DNA from: Clostridium ljungdahlii
Lineage (GTDB): Bacteria > Bacillota > Clostridia > Clostridiales > Clostridiaceae
NCBI RefSeq assembly: GCF_001636845.1
Contig: NZ_LITT01000005.1
Location: 1-64,000, forward strand
Reading direction: 5' to 3'
Length of the DNA: 64,000 nt
In this document: piece after piece, positions 1 through 8,354 of the stretch
Layout of the letters: the number at the start of each line of letters is the position of its first letter
How positions within the stretch are numbered: the stretch's first letter is position 1
Notes under the pieces: model-generated
Databases searched by the model: none
What the model was told of the DNA's origin: nothing
What the model saw: only the letters and a program-made list of their open reading frames with translations
Made by a program: the position numbers and the translations under genes

Positions 1-1130
1 TTCTGATTAATTTTCTTAATCAATTCACCTACTGGCATTATCCTATTCTTCTTAATCCATTCTTTCATTGTCTTAACTTTACTTCTGAATTTCTTCTTAC
101 TAGTCTTAACTTTACATCGAAAGAACTCTTTTTTCCTATCTTCACTACAATAGAATGTAAATCCAAGAAAGTCAAAGGTTTCTGGTTTCCCTAATCCTTT
201 ATTTCTTCTATTTTGCTTTGCAAATTTCCCAAATTCTAATATCTTAGTTTTATCTAAAGCAAGTTCTAATCCAAATTTACCGAATCTTTCTATTAGCTTT
301 TGGTAAAACCTTTCTGCCTCCCATTTGTTTTGAAAACAACATACAAAATCATCACAATATCTTATCAAATAGGCTTCGCCTTTACATTTCCTTTTGATTT
401 TAACATCAAACCAATAGTCCAGTACATAATGTAAATATATATTTGCAAGTACTGGAGATGCTCCATTACCTTGCGGTGTTCCTCTTTCACTGTCTAGATA
501 TTTACCTTTTTCCATTATTCCAGCTTTTAAGAATTTCTTAATTATCTCTATAAATTTCTTATCTGCGATATCATGTTCCAAGAACTTTATTAACCATTCA
601 TGGTCAACATTATTAAAGAATCCTTTTATATCAGCTTCAACAATGTAACTCACCTTATGATATTGAACATCCTCTATGATTTCTCTAATTGCTTGATGGC
701 AGTTTCTATTTGGTCTAAATCCATAGGATTCGTTAAAGAATTTAGGTTCATATACCTCTATTAATATATTTGCTATTACGTTTTCTACTAGCTTATCTTC
801 ATAGCAAGATATTCCTAGTGGTCTCATCTTTTTGCTTCCGTCTTTTGGAATATACGTTCTTCTTATAGGTTCTGGCTGATAGCTTCCATTTCTCATTCGC
901 TTTAACAAATGTTCCACATTAGCTTTTAGATTTACAGAATAATCATCTTTTGATACTCCATCAATGCCTTTTGCTTTCTTTCTATCCATTTCTTTATGGC
1001 TAGCTATAATAGTATTTTCATTGATATAATATGCAAGATTTTGAACCTTTCCATCTAATCTAGCTTTTTCTATATTATATTGTATTCCAAGTAGCTCATT
1101 AATCATGTTCTTCAGCTCTCCTGTCTGCAT
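1..1130 (-). CDS. Group II intron reverse transcriptase/maturase (partial, C-terminus missing)
   Basis: I translated this frame by hand: it is open from an ATG at 1130 to the window edge, about 376 codons. It carries the ordered RT motifs of group II intron proteins: RRTYIPKDGSKKMRPLGI, ESYGFRPNRNCHQAI, EADIKGFFNNVDHEWL, GTPQGNGASPVLANI, and a catalytic YCDD box (RYCDDFVCC) in place of the usual YADD, then KTKILEFGKFA and DFLGFTFY. The start of the maturase X domain is present, the rest is outside. The protein supports splicing and reverse transcription of its own intron. It differs clearly from the RT at 41604-43034 (YCDD against YADD and different motif wording), so the window holds two intron lineages. 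Start chosen as the first ATG after an in-frame stop; a GGAGGGAAGGAG stretch lies some 35 nt upstream. Confidence 0.9.
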   Translation of the reverse strand, partial: MQTGELKNMINELLGIQYNIEKARLDGKVQNLAYYINENTIIASHKEMDRKKAKGIDGVSKDDYSVNLKANVEHLLKRMRNGSYQPEPIRRTYIPKDGSKKMRPLGISCYEDKLVENVIANILIEVYEPKFFNESYGFRPNRNCHQAIREIIEDVQYHKVSYIVEADIKGFFNNVDHEWLIKFLEHDIADKKFIEIIKKFLKAGIMEKGKYLDSERGTPQGNGASPVLANIYLHYVLDYWFDVKIKRKCKGEAYLIRYCDDFVCCFQNKWEAERFYQKLIERFGKFGLELALDKTKILEFGKFAKQNRRNKGLGKPETFDFLGFTFYCSEDRKKEFFRCKVKTSKKKFRSKVKTMKEWIKKNRIMPVGELIKKINQ

Positions 1131-1667
1131 AATTTGAAGCTCACTTGAAGCTATGTTGTGCTAACTCCTTCCCTCCGCCTGCTTTCACAGGTTTCTACAG
1201 TACTATAAGTTAGTCGGACTTCCTATAATGCTTTTGCTCATCTTGCTCGTTTCCTTGCTTTGATTTTGCATACTGATTTCTCAGACATTATAGGACCTCA
1301 GCTGTTCTAATAACATACTTATCATCAAACTCGCCAAACCCTCAGACCCCGGAAGAGTTATATAAATCTCACCATAATAATTTACATAATGTTGTCTGCT
1401 ACCAATAAGACAGTATCGACCTCTTCGTTTGGATAATAATTTCGTGGCTCAATAGCTTCACTTTCGTTTCGGCTCGTTTGATCCCTGTCCTACGCTTAAA
1501 TCTAGCGTTACCGTTTCGATTCCAAGGACTTGGTACAAGCTACTGGTTAGGTATTACTTGATAGGATTTTCCTACTATATGTTAGTAGCTTACTAATGAC
1601 AACAAAATCATTCTTCCACTGTCAAGAGGAAACATCACGCATCTGCGTGCTGCTTCGCAGCTCGCAC
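1..1667 (-). mobile_element. Group II intron, 5' part, cut by the window start
   Basis: On the minus strand the intron RNA appears to begin at 1667 with the conserved 5' end GTGCG, followed by a GC-rich hairpin (GAGCTGCGAAGCAGC) and about 540 nt of structured non-coding sequence before the reverse transcriptase ORF. This order, 5' RNA domains then an RT in domain IV, is that of a bacterial group II intron. The 3' domains V and VI lie beyond the left edge. It sits about 107 bp downstream of the isochorismatase gene in the same orientation. The exact 5' boundary is inferred from the GTGCG motif only. Confidence 0.8.
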
Positions 1668-1774
1668 CTTATTTATATTATACCAAAATTCATGTAAAAA
1701 TAAACATATATTTTTACTAAAGCACCTTTATAAAAAACTGTCATATTGTTTACTGTTAATTTTGCTGTACCTAT

Positions 1775-2302
1775 CTAAAATTCAACTTCATCTGTAGACT
1801 TTAGCTGTACAAATCTTCCTCCTAGTACATTATTATGATGTTTAATAATTTGATCTGCACTAAGTATTTCTCCATCAAAAGTACTATGGGCATCACTTAC
1901 TAAAATATTATCATACCCCATACTAAATGCTCTTCTGCAAGTAGTATCTAAACAAAATTCTGTTTGCATGCCAGCAATAATTAACTTTTCAATACCCTGC
2001 CTCTTCAATTCTTCCTCAAGCCCTGTATTATAGAATGAATCCCAGGTAGTTTTTTCAATAACTTTTTCATTTTCCTGGGGATGTAACCTAGGATGCAGCT
2101 GCCAGGTAGCCTTTCCTTTTTGAAACTCACCATCTTTGTCAGTATGCTGAATGAATATTACTGCTGTTTTTGATGAACGGGCCCTTTTAAGTAAAGTACA
2201 AATATTGTTAAGTACCCTATCTGCATTGTATAAATCTCCTTCTTCACCTGCAAACATAGCTACTTGAACATCTATTATTAATAGAGCTGTTTTTTTGCTC
2301 AT
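1775..2302 (-). CDS. Isochorismatase-family cysteine hydrolase
   Basis: A 175-residue cysteine hydrolase of the isochorismatase/nicotinamidase superfamily. The triad is visible: Asp in LLIIDVQ near residue 10, Lys in IEKTTWDSF, and the nucleophile Cys in GMQTEFCLDTTCR; the cis-peptide region before the Cys is also normal. Members hydrolyse amides or enol-ethers such as nicotinamide, N-carbamoyl compounds or ureido substrates; the substrate cannot be read here. The ATG at 2302 is preferred over the upstream in-frame TTG because GGGAGAGG sits 8 nt before it. It follows the metallo-hydrolase gene by about 37 bp, so the two probably form an operon, with the divergent Lrp regulator as a likely controller. 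Confidence 0.85.
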   Translation of the reverse strand: MSKKTALLIIDVQVAMFAGEEGDLYNADRVLNNICTLLKRARSSKTAVIFIQHTDKDGEFQKGKATWQLHPRLHPQENEKVIEKTTWDSFYNTGLEEELKRQGIEKLIIAGMQTEFCLDTTCRRAFSMGYDNILVSDAHSTFDGEILSADQIIKHHNNVLGGRFVQLKSTDEVEF

Positions 2303-2339
2303 AAATTTATCCTCTCCCAAATATATTATTATTTATTAC

Positions 2340-3095
2340 TCAATATTCCATATACTCTCCATCCTTTGGAATAGAAACCTGTCCTGAAAGTGAATTATCC
2401 TTTAAAAAACTTCTTAGTTCCTTTCTCATAAGGCTGCAGTGATTCCAAGCCTCCATATGAACAACAATCACTTTAGACTTTGGCACTTTTTTGCAAATAT
2501 GAAATATATCCTCTTTATTCATGGTAATAGGAATACCTCCCTCTGTCAACTGTGCAGAACCTGCAAAACTAACAACTAATTCAGGATTATAAGTTTTTAA
2601 TGCTTGCTCTACTTCCGAACACCATACTGTATCCCCTGTTATATATAATGAGGGTTCATTTTTAGTTTTAATAACATATCCTGAAACTATCCCCATTTGT
2701 TTTGCAGCTTCACCCTTACCATGTTGACCCCCTATACGTTTAAAAATTATATCATTCCAACAGCAATCTTTTTCAATTGGATTAACAGAGTAAAATCCCT
2801 TTTGTCTAACTTTTACTTCATCCTCAGTCTGACAGAATATAGGTGTATTTTTAGGTAATAATCTTGCTGCCGTTTCATCAAAATGATCGCTGTGCATATG
2901 GGTTAAAAAAACTGCATCAGTTCTTACAATATCATTAACATCAATGGGCAATTCCACCAGTGGATTTTTATTTTTATTTGCTACATTAGGAATATAAGGC
3001 ATTGTTCCTTTTTTACTAAGCACTGGATCAACTAAAATTGTCTTATTATTTATAATTATCCTTAATGTTGCATGGCGTATAAGCTGAATTCTCAT
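2340..3095 (-). CDS. MBL-fold metallo-hydrolase (UlaG-like)
   Basis: A 251-residue metallo-beta-lactamase-fold protein. The metal-binding motif HMHSDHFD is at about residues 66-73, preceded by the typical strand FLTHM, with further ligand positions in GGQHG, ITGDTVW and VVHMEAWNH. It resembles the UlaG/YtnP-like lactonase branch of single-domain cytoplasmic hydrolases. A good Shine-Dalgarno (GGGAGG) precedes the ATG. It is the first gene of a two-gene unit with the isochorismatase-family hydrolase and is divergent from an Lrp/AsnC regulator 106 bp away, which suggests a small inducible hydrolytic pathway for an amide or lactone. Substrate unknown. Confidence 0.8.
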   Translation of the reverse strand: MRIQLIRHATLRIIINNKTILVDPVLSKKGTMPYIPNVANKNKNPLVELPIDVNDIVRTDAVFLTHMHSDHFDETAARLLPKNTPIFCQTEDEVKVRQKGFYSVNPIEKDCCWNDIIFKRIGGQHGKGEAAKQMGIVSGYVIKTKNEPSLYITGDTVWCSEVEQALKTYNPELVVSFAGSAQLTEGGIPITMNKEDIFHICKKVPKSKVIVVHMEAWNHCSLMRKELRSFLKDNSLSGQVSIPKDGEYMEY

Positions 3096-3201
3096 GTTTT
3101 TTCCTCCCTGTATATGATATATTAATTATAAGTCATACTGCTTTTACTTGGAGAAAGTAATTGCCTATTTTCAGTTTCATCATGAAAGGAAATTTATAAT
3201 T

Positions 3202-3615
3202 ATGCTTGATCAAACAGATATAAAGATTTTAACCTTATTAAAAGAAAATTCCAGGCTTCAATGGCGTGAAATTGGAGAGTTAGTTCATTTAACAGGACAA
3301 GCAGTAGCAAATAGAATTAAGAAAATGGAAAAGGCAGGAATCATTGAAAAATACACCATAAATTTAAATAACATAAAACTTGATAAAAGCTTAATTGCCT
3401 ATATAACTGTTTTTATGAAAGCCTCCAATCATCTTGCTTTTATACAATTTGTTAAAAACAATAAATTCATAATTGAGTGCCACAGGATAAGTGGAGATGG
3501 CTGCTATTTATTAAAGGTAAATGTAACTGATGAAGAAAATCTTATGTGCTTGTTAAATAAAATTTTAGACTTTGGAAATTATCGTCTGAATATATCTATT
3601 AATAGGATAAAATAA
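3202..3615 (+). CDS. Lrp/AsnC-family transcriptional regulator
   Basis: A 137-residue protein with an N-terminal winged helix-turn-helix (LDQTDIKILTLLKENSR, then the recognition region LTGQAVANRIKKMEKAGII) and a C-terminal RAM/AsnC effector domain, the standard Lrp layout and nearly the standard length. The ATG at 3202 is chosen over an upstream TTG at 3148 because the extra 18 residues (MEKVIAYFQFHHERKFII) do not look like family sequence and AAAGGA lies upstream of 3202. It is divergent from the MBL hydrolase/isochorismatase pair, so it probably controls that pair and itself in response to a small amino-acid-like ligand. Confidence 0.85.
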   Translation: MLDQTDIKILTLLKENSRLQWREIGELVHLTGQAVANRIKKMEKAGIIEKYTINLNNIKLDKSLIAYITVFMKASNHLAFIQFVKNNKFIIECHRISGDGCYLLKVNVTDEENLMCLLNKILDFGNYRLNISINRIK

Positions 3616-3648
3616 ATCTATATCTGATCATTTACATTTTATTACATA

Positions 3649-4650
3649 TTATGATGAACTTGATGAGGAAGCTGACGCAGCTGCTGCAGCGGCAGCACAT
3701 CCTGCAATTGCTGCCTGTTCTTGAGCAATAATAATAGCATTAATACTATTTGCTAAGGCTACTTTAATTACTCCCCTTTTCATACCATCTACATAGAAGT
3801 CACAAACTAAATTAGCTGAAAGAATTGTTTTAGTATATTTATCTAAACTCCACATGCCATATCCAGGCTTCTTATGAATAAAATCATTGACTTCTTTTAT
3901 TTCTCTAACTATTTGATCTTCATCATCTGCAATAAGAGTTAACACTCCTAGTGTCGCCAAGCCATTGTATCTAAGACTGCATTTTTCACTTTTAAGTTTA
4001 TTATAAAGTCTATTTGCCTTCTTGCATTTTTCATAAACGGGCTCTTCTCCAAGTGCCAAAATATGAGATAATGTCTGGAGATCGTTTCCTTTCCAAAATC
4101 CTTCTTTATTTAATTCTTTATAACACTCTTCTACCTTTTCCATAGTTTGTCTCACATCCAAATCTGTAGCAGCAAGTACTGCTGCAAAAACATAATCATC
4201 AGTAGAAGTTAGCCAAAAATGATTTTCTTTGATATTTTTATAAAATTCTTTCATTCTCTGGATCTTAAAATTCCAATATTCTCTAGGAACATCTTCTACA
4301 AAAGTATAAGTAGCCAGCGGCAAATATGCGCTCTTTTTAAAACCTTCCTGCTTCATTTTTTCATGAATTTCAAGCATTTTTTGAAAAAAGCCTTTATAAT
4401 CCTCTTCAAAACATAAAAGGGTAGCCATAATAAGCTCATTATTTCCTCTATAATCAGATGTCCATCCTGTTTCCTGCTTTATATACTTTTTTATTTCTTC
4501 AATTTTATCTATATTTACCTTTTCACCTCTTGCTGCATGCATCATTGCACAAAAGTGTTTTAACAAGCTTGTATCCCATTTAAAATTACTTTTAAGTTCA
4601 CTATAGTTTTCTACCATTAGTTCTACCTTTTCTTTCAATCTTATATCCAC
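3649..4650 (-). CDS. DUF4003 family protein with Ala/Ser tail
   Basis: A 333-residue soluble, mostly helical protein matching the DUF4003 family of Firmicutes, whose function is not known. It has repeating alpha-helical units with conserved phrases such as YLPLATYTF, FWLTSTDDYVFAAVLAATD and RYNGLATLGVLTLI. The last ~18 residues are unusual: a Cys followed by a run of seven Ala, then mixed Ala/Ser and six Ser at the very end. The tail is encoded by mixed codons (gca/gct/gcc, tca/tct/agc style), so it is not a simple triplet slippage product. It stands alone between the Lrp gene and a set of small hydrophilic proteins on the other strand. Confidence 0.75.
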   Translation of the reverse strand: MDIRLKEKVELMVENYSELKSNFKWDTSLLKHFCAMMHAARGEKVNIDKIEEIKKYIKQETGWTSDYRGNNELIMATLLCFEEDYKGFFQKMLEIHEKMKQEGFKKSAYLPLATYTFVEDVPREYWNFKIQRMKEFYKNIKENHFWLTSTDDYVFAAVLAATDLDVRQTMEKVEECYKELNKEGFWKGNDLQTLSHILALGEEPVYEKCKKANRLYNKLKSEKCSLRYNGLATLGVLTLIADDEDQIVREIKEVNDFIHKKPGYGMWSLDKYTKTILSANLVCDFYVDGMKRGVIKVALANSINAIIIAQEQAAIAGCAAAAAAASASSSSSS

Positions 4651-4858
4651 TATAATTCCCTCCCTATTTAACTTAATATCATTATTACTTAAAATATTTA
4701 TTTTGTATATACATATTAAAGTTAAATATTCAAAAAATAATAAAGAAAATCTTAATATTTACTAAATATATTAGGAAAGTAAACTTATACTATTTAAAAC
4801 CAAGCATAAAAACTAGTTTTGAGGAAAACCTACATTGTATTAGAAAGGAGAGACAATT

Positions 4859-4996
4859 GTGCAAAACAAAATACGTAAGACTACTAATAATAAAAAAGAA
4901 GACAGTAGATTTAAAAAGAAAAATATAAACCATGACCCTCAGGATGAAAGTTCAAGAATAAAGTTTGGTTCTCCACCAGAAAAACATTTGGATTAA
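4859..4996 (+). CDS. Small hydrophilic protein, 45 aa, unknown
   Basis: A GTG-started ORF of 45 codons preceded by a strong GAAAGGAG motif 6-7 nt upstream. The product is very charged and polar (MQNKIRKTTNNKKEDS at the start, FGSPPEKHLD at the end), has no hydrophobic segment and no recognisable domain. It is followed at 60 bp by two further short ORFs, each with its own good ribosome binding site, so the three may be co-transcribed. Such lysine- and glutamine-rich miniproteins are common among spore-associated proteins of clostridia, but that role is only an inference from composition. Confidence 0.5.
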   Translation: MQNKIRKTTNNKKEDSRFKKKNINHDPQDESSRIKFGSPPEKHLD

Positions 4997-5056
4997 TTCT
5001 CATATAACATATACCAAAAATAAAGTTATTTAATAAAACAAACTAGGGAGGATTAA

Positions 5057-5218
5057 ATGATGAAATCACATCAAAATAAAGGCCACCATGAAAAAGCTAT
5101 GGAAAAAGCTAAAGATTTACTTCATAAAGGTACAGGTATGGGCGAGATAAAAGAAGTTACAGGCCTCAATGATCATGATGTAACTAAAGCTAGAATGAAA
5201 ATGGAAGGCAAAATATAG
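5057..5218 (+). CDS. Mini helix-turn-helix-like protein A, 53 aa
   Basis: A 53-codon ORF starting with two ATGs (5057 or 5060) after a GGGAGGATT ribosome binding site. The C-terminal 38 residues read as two or three short helices: MEKAKDLLHKG, then MGEIKEVTGLNDHDVTKAR, resembling a small HTH in which EIKEVTGL is the first helix and DHDVTKAR the second. It is clearly paralogous to the next ORF (5234-5380): the spacing of KAK..L..G...IK..TGL....V/I is shared. No known family is recognised. It may be a DNA-binding miniprotein or a spore component. Confidence 0.6.
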   Translation: MMKSHQNKGHHEKAMEKAKDLLHKGTGMGEIKEVTGLNDHDVTKARMKMEGKI

Positions 5219-5233
5219 AAAGGAGTTCTATGC

Positions 5234-5380
5234 ATGAGTGATGATAGCTTAGATGAAAAAAAGAAAAAAGCTAAAGAAATGCTTATTTCTGGTAAAACCA
5301 GTAAAGAAATCAAAGACGAAACTGGATTAAGACCTAAAGAAATAAGCAGAATACAACAGGAAATTACAAAGCATTTTTAA
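5234..5380 (+). CDS. Mini helix-turn-helix-like protein B, 48 aa
   Basis: A 48-codon ORF with AGGAG 8 nt before the ATG, starting 15 bp after the previous ORF. It contains KKKAKEMLISGKTSKEIKD followed by ETGLRPKEISRIQQ, the same helix-turn-helix-like pattern as the preceding 53-aa protein, with conserved Lys-Ala-Lys, Gly, Ile-Lys and Thr-Gly-Leu positions. The pair therefore arose by tandem duplication and both copies are kept. It ends immediately before a strong bidirectional hairpin terminator. Function unknown. Confidence 0.6.
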   Translation: MSDDSLDEKKKKAKEMLISGKTSKEIKDETGLRPKEISRIQQEITKHF

Positions 5381-5386
5381 TATTTA

Positions 5387-5418
5387 AGGACTAACAGTTT
5401 TTTAACTGATAGTCCTTT
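5387..5418. terminator. Bidirectional rho-independent terminator
   Basis: Hairpin with arms AGGACTA-a-CAGTT and AACTG-a-TAGTCCT around a T-rich loop. It follows the mini-HTH gene and also spans the last codons of the convergent histidine phosphatase gene, whose stop codon lies inside the stem. T-rich sequence on one side and A-rich on the other fit use on either strand. Confidence 0.65.
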
Positions 5419-6136
5419 CGCACACACTTAATTGATTTTTCATAACTTTACCTTTTTCACTATAACTAGTGTCATTTACAGATTCTACTTTAAAATTTTC
5501 ATTTTCATATGTAATTTTGGATATACTTGAATTATCCATATCTCGCACATTAAAATTCTTGTCCAAATAATCAATAATCAATCTAATTATCCCACCATGA
5601 GCTACTACAAGTATATTTCCACTCTCACCATCAGAATTTTCCATGCATATATCTTTTAGTGTTTTCATAACTCTTTTTATTACTGTATCATAACACTCCG
5701 CTTCCTTTGTATCATCCAGAGTTGCACATGAATTGCAGTATTCTCTTTGGAAATCATACTTTTCTTCCGCTTCCTTAAAAGAACTTACATTAAGGTAGCT
5801 AAGTATATCGTTAAACATTATACTCTCAAGCTCTCCTTCGTATTTTCCAAAATACATTTCTCTTAGTCCTTCAAGTTCTTTTAACTGTAAATTTTCACTT
5901 GCCTTATTTTCCTTTATAACAATTTTTGCAGTTTTCACTGCCCTACCCAAATCACTGCTGTAGGCTGCTTTAAATTTAACATTGCTAAGTCCAAGCCCTG
6001 TATTTACAGCTACCTCAATTCCTGCCCTGGTAAGAACTCCATCACACCATCCCTGAGTTCTATTAGCTTTGTTTAAAATGGTTTGTCCATGTCTCATTAA
6101 ATATAAAGTAATTTTACTTTTATTATTACTGCTCAT
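5402..6136 (-). CDS. Histidine phosphatase family protein (phosphoglycerate mutase-like)
   Basis: A 244-residue histidine phosphatase. The catalytic RHG motif is LYLMRHGQT near residue 15, with the paired substrate arginine/serine region AAYSSDLGRAVKTA, the acid-base glutamate region ELEGLREMYFGKYEG, and the second catalytic histidine in ILVVAHGGIIRLI. Members are cofactor-dependent mutases or broad phosphatases; without further data this is a phosphatase. The ATG at 6136 is chosen over one 12 nt upstream because GGAGGAAAAA directly precedes it. It is monocistronic and ends in the hairpin shared with the mini-HTH genes. Confidence 0.85.
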   Translation of the reverse strand: MSSNNKSKITLYLMRHGQTILNKANRTQGWCDGVLTRAGIEVAVNTGLGLSNVKFKAAYSSDLGRAVKTAKIVIKENKASENLQLKELEGLREMYFGKYEGELESIMFNDILSYLNVSSFKEAEEKYDFQREYCNSCATLDDTKEAECYDTVIKRVMKTLKDICMENSDGESGNILVVAHGGIIRLIIDYLDKNFNVRDMDNSSISKITYENENFKVESVNDTSYSEKGKVMKNQLSVCERTIS

Positions 6137-6416
6137 TTTTTCCTCCATAATTATATCTGCACAATATATGCCATATTATGATTATTATAACTTATCTAGC
6201 ACCTTCTTTATAGGCAATTTCAGAAATAGTTCTGGTAAAATCACCGCGCATTCTATAGGTGAATTTATAACTAAAATTTGATTTTGTTGTATGTTCAGTC
6301 CTGTTTTTACGATAATTTAAGAATATTTTTCTAAATAATCTTTATGCATCTTAAAACATCCTTTAATAAAAAGATATTATAAATATTACCAATGTAGTTA
6401 TATTCTACAAAAAGAT

Positions 6417-7178
6417 TTATATTAACTTCACATCTAATTTTTTTAACTTTTCTTTAATATCATCATTAATATCTGAATCAGTAATTATAGCATTAAATTT
6501 ATCTAAAGTAGTAAATCTATATATGCTATCTATATTAAATTTTTTCTTTTCAACAAGTAAAAATACTTCTTTACTATTGGAAACTACAGTTTCTTTAAGA
6601 TTACCATCCTCTAAGGTGACGGTGCCTACGCTATTAGTAATTAAATTCACACCTGAACTTCCTAAAAAACCTTTATTAAAAGTATATTTAGATATACTTT
6701 TAATTGCTTCTGAACCTAAAACTCCACCGGCTTTATTATCGTATACACCGCCTATGCATATCAGCTTAACAGTTTCATTATCATTAAAAAGAGGTGGTAT
6801 TATGGACATATTAGTTATCAAAGTTATCTTCTTAGTGCTATTAGCAATTAGTTTAGCTAACAAAAAATTAATACTTGATGACTCTAAAAAAACCACATCT
6901 TCATCCTCTATAAGATCAAAGGCTTTTTTAGATATTAACTCCTTGCTGCTTAAGCTCACTTTCATTCTAGTGGTTATAGAGCTGTTTTTAGAAATTTTTC
7001 TATTTAATATAGCTCCCCCATAGGTTCTTTGCAGAGCACCATCTTTTTCTAACCTTTGTAAATCTTTTCTTATCATACCTTCTGAAACATTAAATCGTTC
7101 ACTTAGTTCTTTTACCTTTACCCTACCATTTTCGTTAAGTATACTTAATATTTGTTCTAATCGTTCTTCAGTAAACAT
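6417..7178 (-). CDS. DeoR/GlpR-family transcriptional regulator
   Basis: A 253-residue DeoR-type repressor. Residues 1-57 form the winged HTH with the signature RVKVKELSERFNVSEGMIRK followed by DLQRLEKDGALQRTYGGA; the rest is the DeoR sensor domain, related to phosphosugar isomerases, with typical phrases IFLESSSI and VVEKKKFNIDSIYRFT-like endings. DeoR regulators usually respond to phosphorylated sugars. It is divergent from a HAD phosphatase with 305 bp between them containing TTATCATT-type repeats, so that phosphatase is a plausible target. Confidence 0.85.
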   Translation of the reverse strand: MFTEERLEQILSILNENGRVKVKELSERFNVSEGMIRKDLQRLEKDGALQRTYGGAILNRKISKNSSITTRMKVSLSSKELISKKAFDLIEDEDVVFLESSSINFLLAKLIANSTKKITLITNMSIIPPLFNDNETVKLICIGGVYDNKAGGVLGSEAIKSISKYTFNKGFLGSSGVNLITNSVGTVTLEDGNLKETVVSNSKEVFLLVEKKKFNIDSIYRFTTLDKFNAIITDSDINDDIKEKLKKLDVKLI

Positions 7179-7204
7179 TTAAGCACCTCATTAATTATTA
7201 ATGT

Positions 7205-7300
7205 TTATCATTATTGATTAATATTATAACATTACTATTAAAATTCACAAATTATCTTGAATAAAATTTTAAAATGATATACAATGATAATAAATGATAA
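7205..7300. promoter_or_regulatory. Repeated TTATCATT/AATGATAA boxes, possible DeoR operators
   Basis: Near the DeoR start the sequence TTATCATTATTGAT occurs around 7205-7218. In reverse orientation AATGATAATAAATGATAA occurs at 7283-7300. Repeated TTATCATT-like boxes between a DeoR regulator and a divergent sugar phosphatase resemble the multiple operators used by this family. Binding is inferred, not shown. Confidence 0.4.
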
Positions 7301-7395
7301 GCAATAATAACAAAATAATGTTAGTTAGTGGAAGTATTTTAAAGATCATATGATTTAGCGTAATAGGGTAATGCCTAGCGTGATATTTTATATGT

Positions 7396-7446
7396 TTAGG
7401 CATCTTCAAAAACTAGGTGTAGTATTGGTTTTTTGAAGATGCCTAA
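7396..7446. repeat. 51-bp near-perfect inverted repeat (GGCATCTTCAAA family)
   Basis: Arms TTAGGCATCTTCAAAAA and its complement enclose a 16-17 nt centre, just upstream of the HAD phosphatase gene. The terminal sequence TTAGGCATYTTCAAA is also the end of two longer repeats in this window (35487-35650 and 51361-51445), so this looks like a minimal copy of that family rather than a plain terminator. Confidence 0.6.
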
Positions 7447-7483
7447 TAAACCAATAGTAGAGGAAAATATTAGGAGGTAAAAT

Positions 7484-8287
7484 ATGTACAAACTATTAGC
7501 TGTTGATATGGATGGTACATTATTAAATAGTAATAGAATTATTTCAAAAGGAAATAAGGAAGCAATTAGAAAGGCCATAGAAAAGGGTGTTAATGTTGTT
7601 ATAACATCTGGAAGAGGGCTTAAGGGCGTGGATAATTTTTTGGACGAAGTTCATTTAAGAGGAGAGAATCAATATCTTATTGCAAATAACGGGGGAACTA
7701 TATATAGAACCAGTAATTTTGAATGTGTTGCATATAAAGGATTAAGAGGCAGGGATTTGATAAAAGCACATACTTTAAGCAAGAAATTTGGACTTAATAT
7801 GATTGCGTATACTCATGAAGGTCCTATTGCAGCAGAGGAAAGTGAATTTACAAGATTTGAAGCAGAATATGTGGGAACTCCTGTTAAAATTATTAATTTT
7901 AAATCAGATGTTGAAGATAATGATGAAATTACAAAGATATTATTTTCTCAGACAGAAGAATTGTTAGACAAAAAAATGCTTGAGCTGCCAAAAAAATTTT
8001 ATACTGAATATAATGTGGTGAAAACTATGCCCATAGTTTTGGAAGTTATGAATAAAAATTGTAATAAGGGTTATGGTGTAAAAGTTTTAGCAGATAAATT
8101 AGGAATAAAAAAAGAAGAGGTAATGTGCATAGGTGACCAGGCAAATGATGTTGAAATGTTAACTTATGCTGGTCTTGGGGTTGCAATGGGAAATGCTATT
8201 GAAGAACTTAAGGATATAGCTCAATATGTAACTTCAGACAATGATAATGATGGAGTGGCAAAGGCTATTAAAAAGTTTATATTGTAA
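7484..8287 (+). CDS. Cof-type HAD-IIB sugar phosphatase
   Basis: A 267-residue HAD phosphatase of the Cof/YidA group. Motif I is LLAVDMDGTLLN at the N-terminus, motif II the SGR of VVITSGRG, motif III a Lys in the NKGYGVK region, and motif IV GDQANDVEMLTYAGLGVAMGNA. The middle portion is the type IIB cap. These enzymes dephosphorylate sugar phosphates or flavin-related phosphates in the cytoplasm. A GGAGG motif precedes the ATG. It is followed by a clear terminator and is divergent from a DeoR regulator, suggesting control by phosphosugar level. Confidence 0.9.
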   Translation: MYKLLAVDMDGTLLNSNRIISKGNKEAIRKAIEKGVNVVITSGRGLKGVDNFLDEVHLRGENQYLIANNGGTIYRTSNFECVAYKGLRGRDLIKAHTLSKKFGLNMIAYTHEGPIAAEESEFTRFEAEYVGTPVKIINFKSDVEDNDEITKILFSQTEELLDKKMLELPKKFYTEYNVVKTMPIVLEVMNKNCNKGYGVKVLADKLGIKKEEVMCIGDQANDVEMLTYAGLGVAMGNAIEELKDIAQYVTSDNDNDGVAKAIKKFIL

Positions 8288-8306
8288 ATTAATTACTTTG
8301 TATCAG

Positions 8307-8347
8307 AAACTGCTTATATGGACAGTATCACATAAGCAGTTTTTTAT
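8307..8347 (+). terminator. Rho-independent terminator
   Basis: Arms AAACTGCTTAT and ATAAGCAGTTT followed by TTTTATTTT, directly after the HAD phosphatase gene and before the convergent nitroreductase gene. Confidence 0.8.
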
Positions 8348-8354
8348 TTTAAAC

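Noticed and set aside
6523-7023. A 166-codon open frame opposite the DeoR gene
   Set aside because: Antisense shadow of a well-supported DeoR regulator; composition rich in Leu/Ser from mirrored codons and no ribosome binding site.
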